NCBI RefSeq assembly: GCF_020162115.1
Contig: NZ_CP083911.1
Span: forward strand, 2,686,001 to 2,750,000
Length of the DNA stretch: 64,000 bases
DNA from: Tepidimonas taiwanensis
GTDB lineage: Bacteria; Pseudomonadota; Gammaproteobacteria; Burkholderiales; Burkholderiaceae_C
Direction of reading: 5' to 3'
Shown: piece by piece, positions 33,323 to 42,648 of the stretch
Layout of the letters: each line of letters opens with the position of its first letter
How positions within the stretch are numbered: position 1 is the stretch's first letter
The notes under the pieces: model-generated
The model's database searches: none
Seen by the model: the letters and a program-made list of their open reading frames with translations, nothing else
What the model was told of the DNA's origin: nothing
Position numbers and translations under genes: made by a program

Positions 33323-36300
33323 ATGACCACGGAACTGCCCGCGTCCGTTGCGCACGCGCTCGCGACGCTGTCGCTGGACGACAAATACGCTCTGGAGCGT
33401 GGCCGCGCCTTCATGAGCGGCATCCACGCGCTGGTGCGCCTGCCGATGCTGCAGCACCAGCGCGACAAGCTGTTGGGCAAGCACACCGCCGGCTTCATCA
33501 GCGGCTACCGCGGCTCGCCGCTGGGCGGCTACGACCAGGCGCTGTGGAAGGCGCGCGAGCACTTGAAGGCGCACCATGTCGTCTTCCAGCCCGGCGTCAA
33601 CGAGGAGCTGGCGGCCACCGCCGTCTGGGGCACGCAGCAGCTGGGGTTTGCGCCGCCGGGGAGCAACCGTTACGACGGGGTGTTCGGGCTGTGGTACGGC
33701 AAGGGGCCGGGCGTGGACCGCTGCTCGGACGTGTTCAAGCACGCCAACATGGCGGGCACGACGCCGTGGGGCGGGGTGATCGCGGTCGCGGGCGACGACC
33801 ACGTCGCCAAGAGCTCGACTGCCGCGCACCAGAGCGACCACATCTTCAAAGCCTGCGGGCTGCCGGTGTTCTTTCCCGCCAGCGTGCAGGAGATCCTCGA
33901 CCTCGGGCTGCACGCGTGGGCGATGAGCCGCTACGCAGGCGTGTGGACCGGCATGAAGACGATCCAGGAGATCGTCGAGTCCAGCGCCACCGTCGAGATC
34001 GACCCCGAGCGGGTGCGCATCGTCCTGCCGGACGACTTCGAGATGCCGCCGGGCGGCGTGCACATCCGCTGGCCGGACATGCCGCTGGAGCAGGAAGCGC
34101 GGCTGATGGACTACAAGTGGTACGCGGCGCTGGCCTATGTGCGCGCCAACCGCCTCAACCACAACGTCATCGAAGGCCCCCACGACCGCTACGGCATCAT
34201 CGCCAGCGGCAAGGCCTACAACGACCTGCGCCAGGCGCTGCACGACTTGGGGCTGGACGACGAGACGTGCCGCCAGCTGGGCATCCGCGTGCACAAGGTG
34301 GCGGTCGTGTGGCCGCTGGAGGCGCAGCTCACGCGCGCGTTTGCCGAAGGGCTGCGCGAAATCCTGGTGGTGGAGGAAAAGCGCCAGGTCATTGAATACC
34401 AGCTCAAGGAAGAGCTCTACAACTGGCGCCCGGACGTGCGGCCGGACGTCTTGGGCAAGTTCGACGAAATCGAGGGGGATCACTCGGGCGGCGAGTGGTC
34501 CATGCCCAACCCGACGGCCAATACGCTGCTGCGCGCCAACGCGGACCTGACGCCCGCGATCATCGCGCGCGCGCTGGCGCGGCGCCTGACGCGCCGTGGC
34601 ATCCTGCCCGAGGGCAGCGACATCGCCGCGCGCGTACAGGCGCAGCTCGCTGTCATCGAGGCGCGTGAGCGCTCGCTGCAGCCGCTGCAGGTGAGTACTG
34701 CCGACGCGCAGCGCGTGCCGTGGTTCTGCTCGGGCTGCCCGCACAACACCTCCACCCGCGTGCCCGAGGGCTCGCGTGCGATGGCCGGCATCGGCTGCCA
34801 CTACATGGCGATCTGGATGGACCGCAACACCGTCGCCTTCACGCAGATGGGCGGCGAGGGCGTGCCGTGGGTGGGGCAGCAGCCGTTTTCCAACGAGAAG
34901 CACATCTTCGCCAACCTGGGCGACGGCACGTACTTCCACAGCGGGTTGCTCGCGATCCGGCAGGCGATCGCCGCGGGCGTCAATATCACCTACAAGATCC
35001 TGTACAACGACGCGGTGGCGATGACCGGCGGCCAGCCGGTGGGCGAGCGCCCGGAAGGCCACTCGGTGTTGCAGATCGTGCACAGCCTGCGCAGCGAGGG
35101 GGTGCGCAAGCTCTTCATCGTCACCGACGAGCCGGCCAAGTACGCCAACGCCCACCACACCACCGTCGGCGGCGTGACGCTGACGCTGCCGCCGGACGTG
35201 CCGGTGTTGCATCGCGACGCGCTGGATCGCGTGCAGCGCGAGTGCCGCGAGACCGAGGGCGTGACCGCCATCATTTATGACCAGACCTGCGCCACCGAAA
35301 AGCGCCGCCGGCGCAAGCGCGGTCTGATGGCCGATCCGGATCAACGCGCCGTCATCAACGAGCGCGTCTGCGAAGGCTGTGGCGACTGCAGCGTGCAGAG
35401 CAACTGCCTGTCGGTGGAGCCGCTGGAGACCGAGTTCGGCCGCAAGCGCACCATCAACCAGAGCACCTGCAACAAGGATTTCTCCTGCGTCAAGGGCTTT
35501 TGCCCGAGCTTCGTGACGGTGCAGGGCGCCAAGCCGCGCAAGCCCGGCCGCGACGCCGGGGTACCGGATGCGAAGAGTTTGCCGCCGCTGCCCGAGCCGA
35601 ACCTGCCGACGTTGCAGCCCGGCGGCGACGCGTGGGGCATCGTCGTCGCAGGGGTGGGCGGCACCGGCGTCATCACCATCGGCCAGATCCTGGGTGTGGC
35701 CGCGCACATCGAGGGCAAGGGCATCGTCACACAGGACGCGGCGGGTCTCGCGCAAAAGGGCGGCGCGACCTGGAGCCACGTGCTGATCGGCGCGCGGCAG
35801 CAGGACATCCTCACCACGCGCGTGGGCACCGCGGCGGCGGACCTGATCCTGGCGTGCGACCCGATCGTGAGCGCGAGCCCCGAGACGCTGGCGCGCATGC
35901 GTCCCGGGCGCACGCACGTCGCGCTCAACGCCCAGGCGACCCCGACCGCGGCGTTCATCAAGGACGGTGGCTGGCACAACCCGTCGGCGCGTTGCGTGGC
36001 GGCGATCACCGAGGCCGTCGGCGGTGCGGGGGTGGGAGCGTTTGATGCCGAGTCGCTGGCGCTGCGCGTGCTCGGTGACACCCTCTACGTCAACCCGATG
36101 GTGCTGGGCTACGCGTGGCAAAAGGGCTGGATTCCGCTGCGGCGCGAGTCGATCGAGCGCGCCATCGAACTCAACGGGGTGGCGGTGTCGGCCAACAAGG
36201 CCGCGTTCGAGTGGGGCCGCCGCGCCGCGCACGACGAGGCCGCCGTCAAGCGGTGGCTGCAGCCGGCGCAGGTGGTCGAGCTGCGCCCGCGCCCGACGCT

Positions 36301-36961
36301 GGAGCATGTGATCCACACGCGCGTCGAGCACCTCACGGGCTACCAGAACGCCGCCTACGCGCAGCGCTACGAGGCGCTGGTGCGACGCGTGCAGCAGGCC
36401 GAAGCGGCGCTGGGCACCGGCTCCACGGCACTGACCGAAGCGGTGGCGCGGCACCTCGCGCAGCTGATGGCGTACAAGGACGAGTACGAGGTCGCGCGCC
36501 TCTACACCGACGGGGCCTTCATGGCCAAGCTGCGCGAGCAGTTCGACGGGGACTTCACGCTGCGCTTTCACCTCGCGCCGCCGCTGCTGGCCAAGCGCAA
36601 CGAAAAAGGCGAGCTGGTCAAGCGCGCCTACGGCCCGTGGGTGATGCACGCGTTCCGGCTGCTGGCCCGGCTCAAGGGCTTGCGCGGCACGTGGCTCGAC
36701 CCCTTCGGCCACACCGAGGAGCGGCGCACCGAGCGCGCGCTCATCCGCGAGTACGAAGCGGCGATCGAGGAGGTGCTCGCCGGCCTCACCGCCGAGCGGC
36801 TGCCGCTGGCGCTGGAGATCGCGCGCTGGCCCGGGCGGGTCAAGGGCTTCGGTCACGTGAAAGAGCGTCACCTGCAGGCCGCGCGCCCGCTGTGGGACGA
36901 GCTGCTGCGCCGCTGGCGCGCCGGCGAGTCGTCGGCCGAGCCGGCGGCCAAGGCAGCCTGA
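33323..36961 (+). CDS. Fused indolepyruvate ferredoxin oxidoreductase-type enzyme
   Basis: Thiamine-diphosphate 2-oxoacid:acceptor oxidoreductase with alpha- and gamma-type parts in one chain, annotated in proteobacteria as indolepyruvate ferredoxin oxidoreductase. The ATG at 33323 behind GAGGAGAC gives 1212 residues, in the normal range. N-terminal GYRGSPLGGYDQ (about 55-66); TPP-binding part CSGCPHNTSTRVPEGSRA (about 468-485) and GEGVPWVGQQP; one iron-sulfur motif CEGCGDCSVQSNC (from about 682) plus further cysteines in CNKDFSCVKGFC; gamma domain from about 774 (VAGVGGTGVITIGQ). It likely oxidises aryl- or branched 2-oxoacids from amino-acid breakdown; the electron acceptor is unknown. Confidence 0.9.
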   Translation: MTTELPASVAHALATLSLDDKYALERGRAFMSGIHALVRLPMLQHQRDKLLGKHTAGFISGYRGSPLGGYDQALWKAREHLKAHHVVFQPGVNEELAATAVWGTQQLGFAPPGSNRYDGVFGLWYGKGPGVDRCSDVFKHANMAGTTPWGGVIAVAGDDHVAKSSTAAHQSDHIFKACGLPVFFPASVQEILDLGLHAWAMSRYAGVWTGMKTIQEIVESSATVEIDPERVRIVLPDDFEMPPGGVHIRWPDMPLEQEARLMDYKWYAALAYVRANRLNHNVIEGPHDRYGIIASGKAYNDLRQALHDLGLDDETCRQLGIRVHKVAVVWPLEAQLTRAFAEGLREILVVEEKRQVIEYQLKEELYNWRPDVRPDVLGKFDEIEGDHSGGEWSMPNPTANTLLRANADLTPAIIARALARRLTRRGILPEGSDIAARVQAQLAVIEARERSLQPLQVSTADAQRVPWFCSGCPHNTSTRVPEGSRAMAGIGCHYMAIWMDRNTVAFTQMGGEGVPWVGQQPFSNEKHIFANLGDGTYFHSGLLAIRQAIAAGVNITYKILYNDAVAMTGGQPVGERPEGHSVLQIVHSLRSEGVRKLFIVTDEPAKYANAHHTTVGGVTLTLPPDVPVLHRDALDRVQRECRETEGVTAIIYDQTCATEKRRRRKRGLMADPDQRAVINERVCEGCGDCSVQSNCLSVEPLETEFGRKRTINQSTCNKDFSCVKGFCPSFVTVQGAKPRKPGRDAGVPDAKSLPPLPEPNLPTLQPGGDAWGIVVAGVGGTGVITIGQILGVAAHIEGKGIVTQDAAGLAQKGGATWSHVLIGARQQDILTTRVGTAAADLILACDPIVSASPETLARMRPGRTHVALNAQATPTAAFIKDGGWHNPSARCVAAITEAVGGAGVGAFDAESLALRVLGDTLYVNPMVLGYAWQKGWIPLRRESIERAIELNGVAVSANKAAFEWGRRAAHDEAAVKRWLQPAQVVELRPRPTLEHVIHTRVEHLTGYQNAAYAQRYEALVRRVQQAEAALGTGSTALTEAVARHLAQLMAYKDEYEVARLYTDGAFMAKLREQFDGDFTLRFHLAPPLLAKRNEKGELVKRAYGPWVMHAFRLLARLKGLRGTWLDPFGHTEERRTERALIREYEAAIEEVLAGLTAERLPLALEIARWPGRVKGFGHVKERHLQAARPLWDELLRRWRAGESSAEPAAKAA

Positions 36962-37074
36962 CCGCCGCGCGGTCGTCACGCTGTTGACCGCGGCGGCGCC
37001 GTATCGCCGCCGCGTCGGTGCCCGGTGCGCCTACACTGCTGTATTTTTCCGGCGAACGGGAGGATGGCAGGCGC

Positions 37075-38109
37075 ATGAAAGGGGCGGTGACACCACAGGG
37101 GGCGGCAGACAAAGCGGTACAGCGGGGGGCGGGCATGGCGTTTGGCGCCGGTGTCGCGTGGGCGCTGGCCGCGGGGCTGCTGTGGGGCCTCGTCTTCGTC
37201 GCGCCGCTGATGCTGCCGGAGTACCCGGCGGCGCTGCAGTCGTTCGGGCGCTACCTGGCGTTCGGCCTGCTGTGCCTGCCGCTGGCGTGGTGGGATCGCG
37301 CGGAGCTGCGGCAGCTGCGCCCGGCGGACTGGTGGCACGCGCTCAAGCTGGCGCTGGTCGGCAACCTGCTGTACTACCTGCTGCTCGCCAGTTCGATCCA
37401 GCGCACCGGCGGGCCGCTGTCCACGGTCATCATCGGTACATTGCCGGTGGTGATCGCGGTGGTGGCGAACCGGCGCGACGCGGCGCGCGACGGCCGGCTG
37501 CCGTGGCGGCGGTTGTGGCCGGCGCTCGCGCTGATCGCCCTTGGCATCGCGCTGGTCAACCACACGGAGTTGCAGGCGGTGTTGGCCGATCCGGCGCGCG
37601 ACGTCGCCGGATATGCGCTGGGGGCGCTGCTCGCGGTGGGGGCGGTCGCGTGCTGGACGTGGTACCCGCTGCACAACGCGGACTGGCTGCGCGCGCACCC
37701 GCAGCGCAGCCCGCGCGCGTGGTCCACGGCGCAGGGGCTGGCCACGCTGCCGCTGGCGGCGCTGGGGTTTGCGGCGTTCTGGGGCTGGAGCGCCGCGCAC
37801 GGCAGCGCCTTTCCCCTGCCGTTCGGGCCGCGGCCCGCGGTCTTCGTCGGGCTGATGGTGGCGATCGGGCTGCTCGCGTCGTGGCTCGGGACGCTGTGCT
37901 GGAACGCGGCGAGCCAGCGGCTGCCCACCGCGCTGGCCGGACAGCTGATCGTCTTCGAGACGCTGGCCGCGCTGCTGTACGCGTACCTGTGGCGCGGGCA
38001 GTGGCCGGCGTGGCCGTCGCTGGCGGGCATCGTGGCGCTGGTGGCGGGGGTGTGGTGGGGCGTGCGGGTGCGGCCCCAGCCGGTCGTGGCACAGGCGCAT
38101 CCGGACTGA
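37075..38109 (+). CDS. DMT-superfamily (EamA) transporter
   Basis: Ten-segment inner-membrane transporter built from two EamA repeats. The ATG at 37075, with GGGAGG upstream, gives 344 residues; an internal ATG at 37135 (just before the first membrane segment) is possible. The first repeat begins VAWALAAGLLWGLVFVAPL, the second near VAGYALGALLAVGAVACWTW; LYAYLWRGQWPAW near the end is typical of the C-terminal conserved region. Substrate unknown. Occupies the spot upstream of yajC where tgt or queA often stands. Confidence 0.87.
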   Translation: MKGAVTPQGAADKAVQRGAGMAFGAGVAWALAAGLLWGLVFVAPLMLPEYPAALQSFGRYLAFGLLCLPLAWWDRAELRQLRPADWWHALKLALVGNLLYYLLLASSIQRTGGPLSTVIIGTLPVVIAVVANRRDAARDGRLPWRRLWPALALIALGIALVNHTELQAVLADPARDVAGYALGALLAVGAVACWTWYPLHNADWLRAHPQRSPRAWSTAQGLATLPLAALGFAAFWGWSAAHGSAFPLPFGPRPAVFVGLMVAIGLLASWLGTLCWNAASQRLPTALAGQLIVFETLAALLYAYLWRGQWPAWPSLAGIVALVAGVWWGVRVRPQPVVAQAHPD

Positions 38110-38243
38110 AACCGTGGCGCCCCGTGCGGGTCGCGGGCTGGGGCTACAATGGCCGTTTGCCTGTCGGTGCGGGCGGCGCTGCGCTCGCGCGCCCGGCGGC
38201 CCGTGCGTTTTTCACCGTTTTTCACACGCCTGAGGATTTCGAC

Positions 38244-38564
38244 GTGTTCATCTCCACCGCTTATGCCCAGGCCGCCGCGGGCGGCGACGCGCCCTCGACG
38301 CTCATGAGCCTGCTGCCGCTGGTGCTCATGTTCGTGGTGCTGTATTTCGTGATGATCCGGCCCCAGATGAAGCGCCAGAAGGAGCACAAGGCGATGATCG
38401 ACGCCCTGGCCAAGGGGGACGAGGTCATCACCGCCGGCGGACTGCTGGGCAAGGTGTCCAAGCTCGGCGACCCCTACATCGGCATCGAGCTCGCCGACGG
38501 CGTCGAGGTGCAGCTGCAGCGCACCGCTGTCGTGCAGGTGCTGCCCAAAGGCACGCTGAAGTGA
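38244..38564 (+). CDS. yajC: Preprotein translocase subunit YajC
   Basis: Small single-span accessory of the SecDF complex. The GTG at 38244 (GAGGA upstream) gives 106 residues: membrane segment about 22-43 (LLPLVLMFVVLYFVMIRPQM) followed by the cytoplasmic domain KRQKEHKAMIDALAKGDEV. Encoded 64 bases ahead of secD, the standard order. A lone TACAAT at 38145-38150 could be its -10 box, without an obvious -35. Confidence 0.95.
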   Translation: MFISTAYAQAAAGGDAPSTLMSLLPLVLMFVVLYFVMIRPQMKRQKEHKAMIDALAKGDEVITAGGLLGKVSKLGDPYIGIELADGVEVQLQRTAVVQVLPKGTLK

Positions 38565-38628
38565 TCGGCGCCGCGCCCGCGCGTGGCCATCCCACCGCGG
38601 CACCGCGCGTGCCGCAAGGTCTTCGTCC

Positions 38629-40509
38629 ATGAACCGTTACCCGTGGTGGAAGTACGCGACCCTGGCGGTCGTGTTCGTCATCGCCGTCCTCTACACGCTG
38701 CCCAACCTGTTCGGTGAATCGCCCGCGGTGCAGGTCTCGCCCGCGCGCGCGGGCCACCGCCTCGGCGAGGACGTCGTCGCGCGCATCGAACAGGCGCTCG
38801 CGGCGGCCCAGCTGCGCGCGGAGGCGATCCAGGCCGACGGGCAGTCGGTCAAGGTGCGCTTCGCCACCACCGACGCCCAGCTGCAGGCGCGCGACGCGAT
38901 CGAGCGCGCGCTCAACCCCGACCCGGGAAACCCGACGCACGTGGTCGCGCTCAACCTGCTGCCGCGCACCCCGGCGTGGCTGCAGGCCATCGGTGCGCAA
39001 CCGATGTACCTCGGGCTGGATTTGCGTGGCGGCGTGCACTTCCTGCTGCAGGTGGACATGCCCGCGGCGTTGACCAAGCGTGTCGAGAGCCTGGCGGGGG
39101 ATTTGCGCACGGCGTTGCGCGACAAAGGGATCCGCCACGGTGGGGTGCGCCGCGAAGGGGACGCGGTGCTCGTGCGCGCGGCCGACGCCGCCACCGCGCG
39201 GGCCGTGGCCGACCTGATCGCGCGGGAGTTTGCGGACCTCGTTGTCACCGAACGCGCCGAGGACGGGCAGACGGTCGTCGTCGCCACGCTGCGGCCGGAC
39301 GCCGCGCGCCGCGTGCAGGAGCAGGCGCTCAAGCAGAATGTCCTGACGCTGCACAACCGCATCAACGAACTGGGCGTGGCCGAGCCGGTCATCCAGCAGC
39401 AGGGGCTGGACCGCATCGTCGTGCAGCTGCCGGGTGTGCAGGACACCGCCAAGGCCAAGGATATCCTGGGCCGCACGGCGACGCTGGAAATCCGCATGGT
39501 CGACGAAAGCCCCGAGGGGCTGGCGGCCGAGCGCGACGTCAACGCCCCGGTGCCGTTCGGTTCGGAGCGCTACCTGGACCGCAGCGGCCGCCCGGTGATC
39601 GTCAAGCGCGAGGTGATCCTGACCGGCGAAAACCTCACCGATGCGCAAGCCGGCTTCGACAGCCAGACGCAGGAACCGGTGGTCAACCTGACGCTCGACG
39701 GCAAGGGCGCGCGGGTGTTTCGCGACGTCACGCGCGCCAACGTCGGCAAGCGCATGGCCATCATCCTGTTCGAAAAGGGCCGTGGCGAGGTGGTCACCGC
39801 GCCCGTGATCCGCACCGAAATCGGTGGCGGCCGCGTGCAGATTTCCGGTCGCATGACGACGCAGGAGGCCAACGACACCGCGCTGCTGCTGCGCGCCGGG
39901 TCGCTGGCCGCGCCGATGGAGATCGTCGAGGAGCGCACCGTCGGCCCGAGCCTGGGGGCCGACAACATCCGCATGGGCTTCAACAGCGTCGTGTGGGGGT
40001 TCGTGGCGGTGGTGGCGTTCATGTGCGTCTACTACACGTTCTTCGGGCTGGTCTCGAGCCTGGCGCTCGTGTTCAACCTGATGCTGCTGGTGGCCGTGCT
40101 GTCGATGCTGCAAGCGACGCTGACGCTGCCCGGCATCGCCGCGATGGCGCTGACGCTCGGGATGGCGATCGACGCCAACGTGCTCATCAACGAGCGCATC
40201 CGCGAGGAGTTGCGCAACGGCTCCGCGCCGCAGACGGCGATCGCCAAGGGCTACGAGCACGCCTGGGGGACGATCGTGGATTCCAACCTCACGTCGCTGC
40301 TGGCGGGGCTGGCGCTGCTGACGTTCGGCTCCGGGCCGGTCCGCGGCTTTGCCGTCGTGCACTGCATCGGCATCCTCACCAGCATGCTGTCGGCGGTGAT
40401 GTTCTCGCGCGCGCTGGTCAACCTCTGGTACGGACGGCAGAAAAAGCTGCGCGCCATCGCGATCGGCATCCGCGTCGAGCCCGGCACGGCGGCGGCCAAG
40501 GGCAACTGA
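38629..40509 (+). CDS. secD: Protein translocase subunit SecD
   Basis: RND-type membrane protein that uses proton motive force to pull exported proteins. 626 residues: membrane segment near the N-terminus (YATLAVVFVIAVLYTLPNLF), P1 periplasmic domain beginning with the D1-like motif MYLGLDLRGGVHFLLQV (about 125-141), and five membrane segments from about 450, containing AMALTLGMAIDANVLINERI with the conserved Asp of the proton path. Followed by secF after 24 bases. Confidence 0.97.
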   Translation: MNRYPWWKYATLAVVFVIAVLYTLPNLFGESPAVQVSPARAGHRLGEDVVARIEQALAAAQLRAEAIQADGQSVKVRFATTDAQLQARDAIERALNPDPGNPTHVVALNLLPRTPAWLQAIGAQPMYLGLDLRGGVHFLLQVDMPAALTKRVESLAGDLRTALRDKGIRHGGVRREGDAVLVRAADAATARAVADLIAREFADLVVTERAEDGQTVVVATLRPDAARRVQEQALKQNVLTLHNRINELGVAEPVIQQQGLDRIVVQLPGVQDTAKAKDILGRTATLEIRMVDESPEGLAAERDVNAPVPFGSERYLDRSGRPVIVKREVILTGENLTDAQAGFDSQTQEPVVNLTLDGKGARVFRDVTRANVGKRMAIILFEKGRGEVVTAPVIRTEIGGGRVQISGRMTTQEANDTALLLRAGSLAAPMEIVEERTVGPSLGADNIRMGFNSVVWGFVAVVAFMCVYYTFFGLVSSLALVFNLMLLVAVLSMLQATLTLPGIAAMALTLGMAIDANVLINERIREELRNGSAPQTAIAKGYEHAWGTIVDSNLTSLLAGLALLTFGSGPVRGFAVVHCIGILTSMLSAVMFSRALVNLWYGRQKKLRAIAIGIRVEPGTAAAKGN

Positions 40510-40533
40510 GGCGGCCCCAGGAGAGTGACACCC

Positions 40534-41484
40534 ATGGAACTTTTTCACATCCGCCGCACGATCCCGTTCACGCGCCACATGCTGGTGCTCAACGTGGTGT
40601 CGCTGCTGCTGTTCGCGGCTTCGGTCGGGTTTTTGCTGGTGCGCGGGCTCAACCTGTCGGTGGAGTTCACCGGCGGCACGGTGATCGAGGTCGCGTACCC
40701 CGAGCCGGTGGAGCTGGCGCCGGTGCGCGAGGCGGTCGCCCGGCTGGGCTACGCCGAGGTGCCGGTGCAGCACTTCGGCAGTGCGCGCGACGTGCTGCTG
40801 CGCCTGCCGCTGCGCGAAGGCGTGGGCTCCGGGGCGCAGGCCGAGGAGCTGCTCGCCGCGCTGCGCGCCCAGCACCCGGGCGTCGAGCTGCGCCGCACCG
40901 AGTTCGTCGGCCCGCAGGTCGGGCGTGAACTCGTCGAAAACGGGCTGCTGGCGCTGGCCTTCGTCATCGGCGGCATCATGCTCTATCTGGCCGTGCGCTT
41001 CGAGTGGAAGTACGCGGTCGCCGCGATCATCGCCAACCTGCACGACGTCGTCATCATCCTCGGCTTCTTCGCGGCCTTCCAGTGGGAGTTTTCGCTGTCG
41101 GTGCTCGCCGCGGTGCTCGCGGTGCTGGGGTACTCGGTCAACGAGTCGGTGGTCATCTTCGACCGTATCCGCGAGACCTTCCGTCGCCAGCGCAAGATGA
41201 GCGTGCGCGAGGTGATCGACTACGCGATCACCTCGACGATGAGCCGCACCATCATCACGCACGGCTCGACCGAGGCGATGGTGCTGTCGATGCTGCTCTT
41301 TGGCGGCCCGACGCTGCACTACTTCGCGCTGGCGCTGACGATCGGCATCCTGTTTGGCATCTACTCGTCGGTATTCGTCGCCGCGGGGATTGCGATATGG
41401 CTGGGCATCAAGCGCGAGGACCTGGTCAAGCCCGCGAAGAAGCCCGGCGAAGGTGACGACCCGAACGCCGGCGCGGTGGTCTGA
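40534..41484 (+). CDS. secF: Protein translocase subunit SecF
   Basis: Partner of SecD. The ATG at 40534 lies 9 bases after AGGAGA (40519-40524) and gives 316 residues; a GTG at 40525 would overlap that site. Signature regions: LNLSVEFTGGTVIEVAYPE (about 36-54), GPQVGRELVENGLLAL, and LGYSVNESVVIFDRIRE with the conserved Asp. Six membrane segments expected. The short tail is rich in Lys/Pro. Confidence 0.97.
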   Translation: MELFHIRRTIPFTRHMLVLNVVSLLLFAASVGFLLVRGLNLSVEFTGGTVIEVAYPEPVELAPVREAVARLGYAEVPVQHFGSARDVLLRLPLREGVGSGAQAEELLAALRAQHPGVELRRTEFVGPQVGRELVENGLLALAFVIGGIMLYLAVRFEWKYAVAAIIANLHDVVIILGFFAAFQWEFSLSVLAAVLAVLGYSVNESVVIFDRIRETFRRQRKMSVREVIDYAITSTMSRTIITHGSTEAMVLSMLLFGGPTLHYFALALTIGILFGIYSSVFVAAGIAIWLGIKREDLVKPAKKPGEGDDPNAGAVV

Positions 41485-41502
41485 ACGTCCCAGGCGCGTC
41501 GC

Positions 41503-42627
41503 TTAGGCGCGCACCACGCGCTGCAGCAGTCCGCCGGGCAGACGCTGCACGCGGCCGTCGAGCTCCAGCATCAGCAGGTGGGCCTGCAGCGCCGCGGTGT
41601 CCCACCCGCAGCGCGCCTGCAGCACGTCGAACGCCGTCGGTTCATAGCCGAGCGCGGCGAGCACCGCGTCCCCGTCGTCGGCGGGGTCTGCGGCACCGGT
41701 GGCGGCCGGGTCTGCCGCCGGCCGGGTGGCGGAGGCATGGGCACCCCACAATCCGGTGAGTTCCTCGTGGATGTGGGCGACGGTCTCCACCAGCTTGGCG
41801 CCCTGGCGGATCAGCGCGTGGCAGCCGCGCGACTGCGGCGAGTGGATCGAGCCGGGGATGGCGAACACCTCGCGCCCCATTTGGGTGGCCAGCTCCGCGG
41901 TGATCAGCGAGCCGGAGCCGAGCGAGGCCTCCACCACCAGCGTGCCCTGGGCCAGGCCGGCGATGAGGCGGTTGCGCCGCGGGAAGTGCGGCGCCAGCGG
42001 CGGCGTGCCGAGCAGGTATTCGCTGAGCAGGCAGCCGCTGGCCGCGATGCGCTGCGCAAGCGTCCGATGACGCGCCGGATAGACGCGGTCCAGCCCGGTG
42101 CCGACGACCGCGACGGTCAGGCCGCCGGCGGCCAGCGCCCCCTCGTGCGCGGCGGCGTCGATCCCGGCGGCCAGGCCCGAGGCGATGCACACCCCCTCGG
42201 CGGCCAGCGCCTGGGCGAAGGCGCGGGCGTTTTCCGCCCCCTGCGCGGTGGGGTTACGGCTGCCGACGATGGCGAGCGTGCGCGGGGCGTTGAGCGCCGT
42301 GGGGTCGCCGCGCGCGTGCAGCAGCACGGGCGGGTCGGGCGTGGCGAGCAGCGCGGCGGGGTAGGCCGCGTCGCCAAGGGCGATCAGGTGGCAGTCGGGC
42401 GCACACAGCCAGTCACGGGTGCGCGCCCGCAGCGCGTCCCAGTCCGCGGGTGTCCCGTGTAGGCGGCGGGCGATCCCCTCACCGACCGCGTCGGCCAGCG
42501 CGCGCAGGGACTGCGCGAAGATCGCGTCGGGTGGTCCGAAGGCCGCCAGCAGCCGGCGCGCCGTGGCCGCGCCGACGCCGTCGGTCGCCATCAGCCGCAG
42601 CCAACCCTCCCAATCGTCGGGCGCCAT
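41503..42627 (-). CDS. dprA: DNA-processing protein DprA
   Basis: Loads RecA on incoming single-stranded DNA during natural transformation. 374 residues: N-terminal helix-hairpin-helix-like/SAM part (GVGAATARRLLAAFG), Rossmann core with IVGSRNPTAQGAENA, SGLAAGIDAAAHEGAL, FPRRNRLIAGLAQGTLVVEA and GSGSLITAELA, and a C-terminal winged-helix (about 300-374). It ends 18 bases from secF in convergent orientation and is 21 bases after the LysM gene. Intact, so transformation competence is conceivable. Confidence 0.95.
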   Translation of the reverse strand: MAPDDWEGWLRLMATDGVGAATARRLLAAFGPPDAIFAQSLRALADAVGEGIARRLHGTPADWDALRARTRDWLCAPDCHLIALGDAAYPAALLATPDPPVLLHARGDPTALNAPRTLAIVGSRNPTAQGAENARAFAQALAAEGVCIASGLAAGIDAAAHEGALAAGGLTVAVVGTGLDRVYPARHRTLAQRIAASGCLLSEYLLGTPPLAPHFPRRNRLIAGLAQGTLVVEASLGSGSLITAELATQMGREVFAIPGSIHSPQSRGCHALIRQGAKLVETVAHIHEELTGLWGAHASATRPAADPAATGAADPADDGDAVLAALGYEPTAFDVLQARCGWDTAALQAHLLMLELDGRVQRLPGGLLQRVVRA

Positions 42628-42648
42628 CGGGTCGTTCGGGCACCGGGG

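Noticed and set aside
33098..36979. A nearly 1300-codon open frame opposite the indolepyruvate oxidoreductase gene
   Set aside because: Low-complexity Arg/His/Ala-rich translation mirrors a well-conserved gene; such shadow frames are common in GC-rich DNA.
38428..41319. A long minus-strand open frame opposite yajC-secD-secF
   Set aside because: It runs across three real genes and their gaps and has no recognisable domain.
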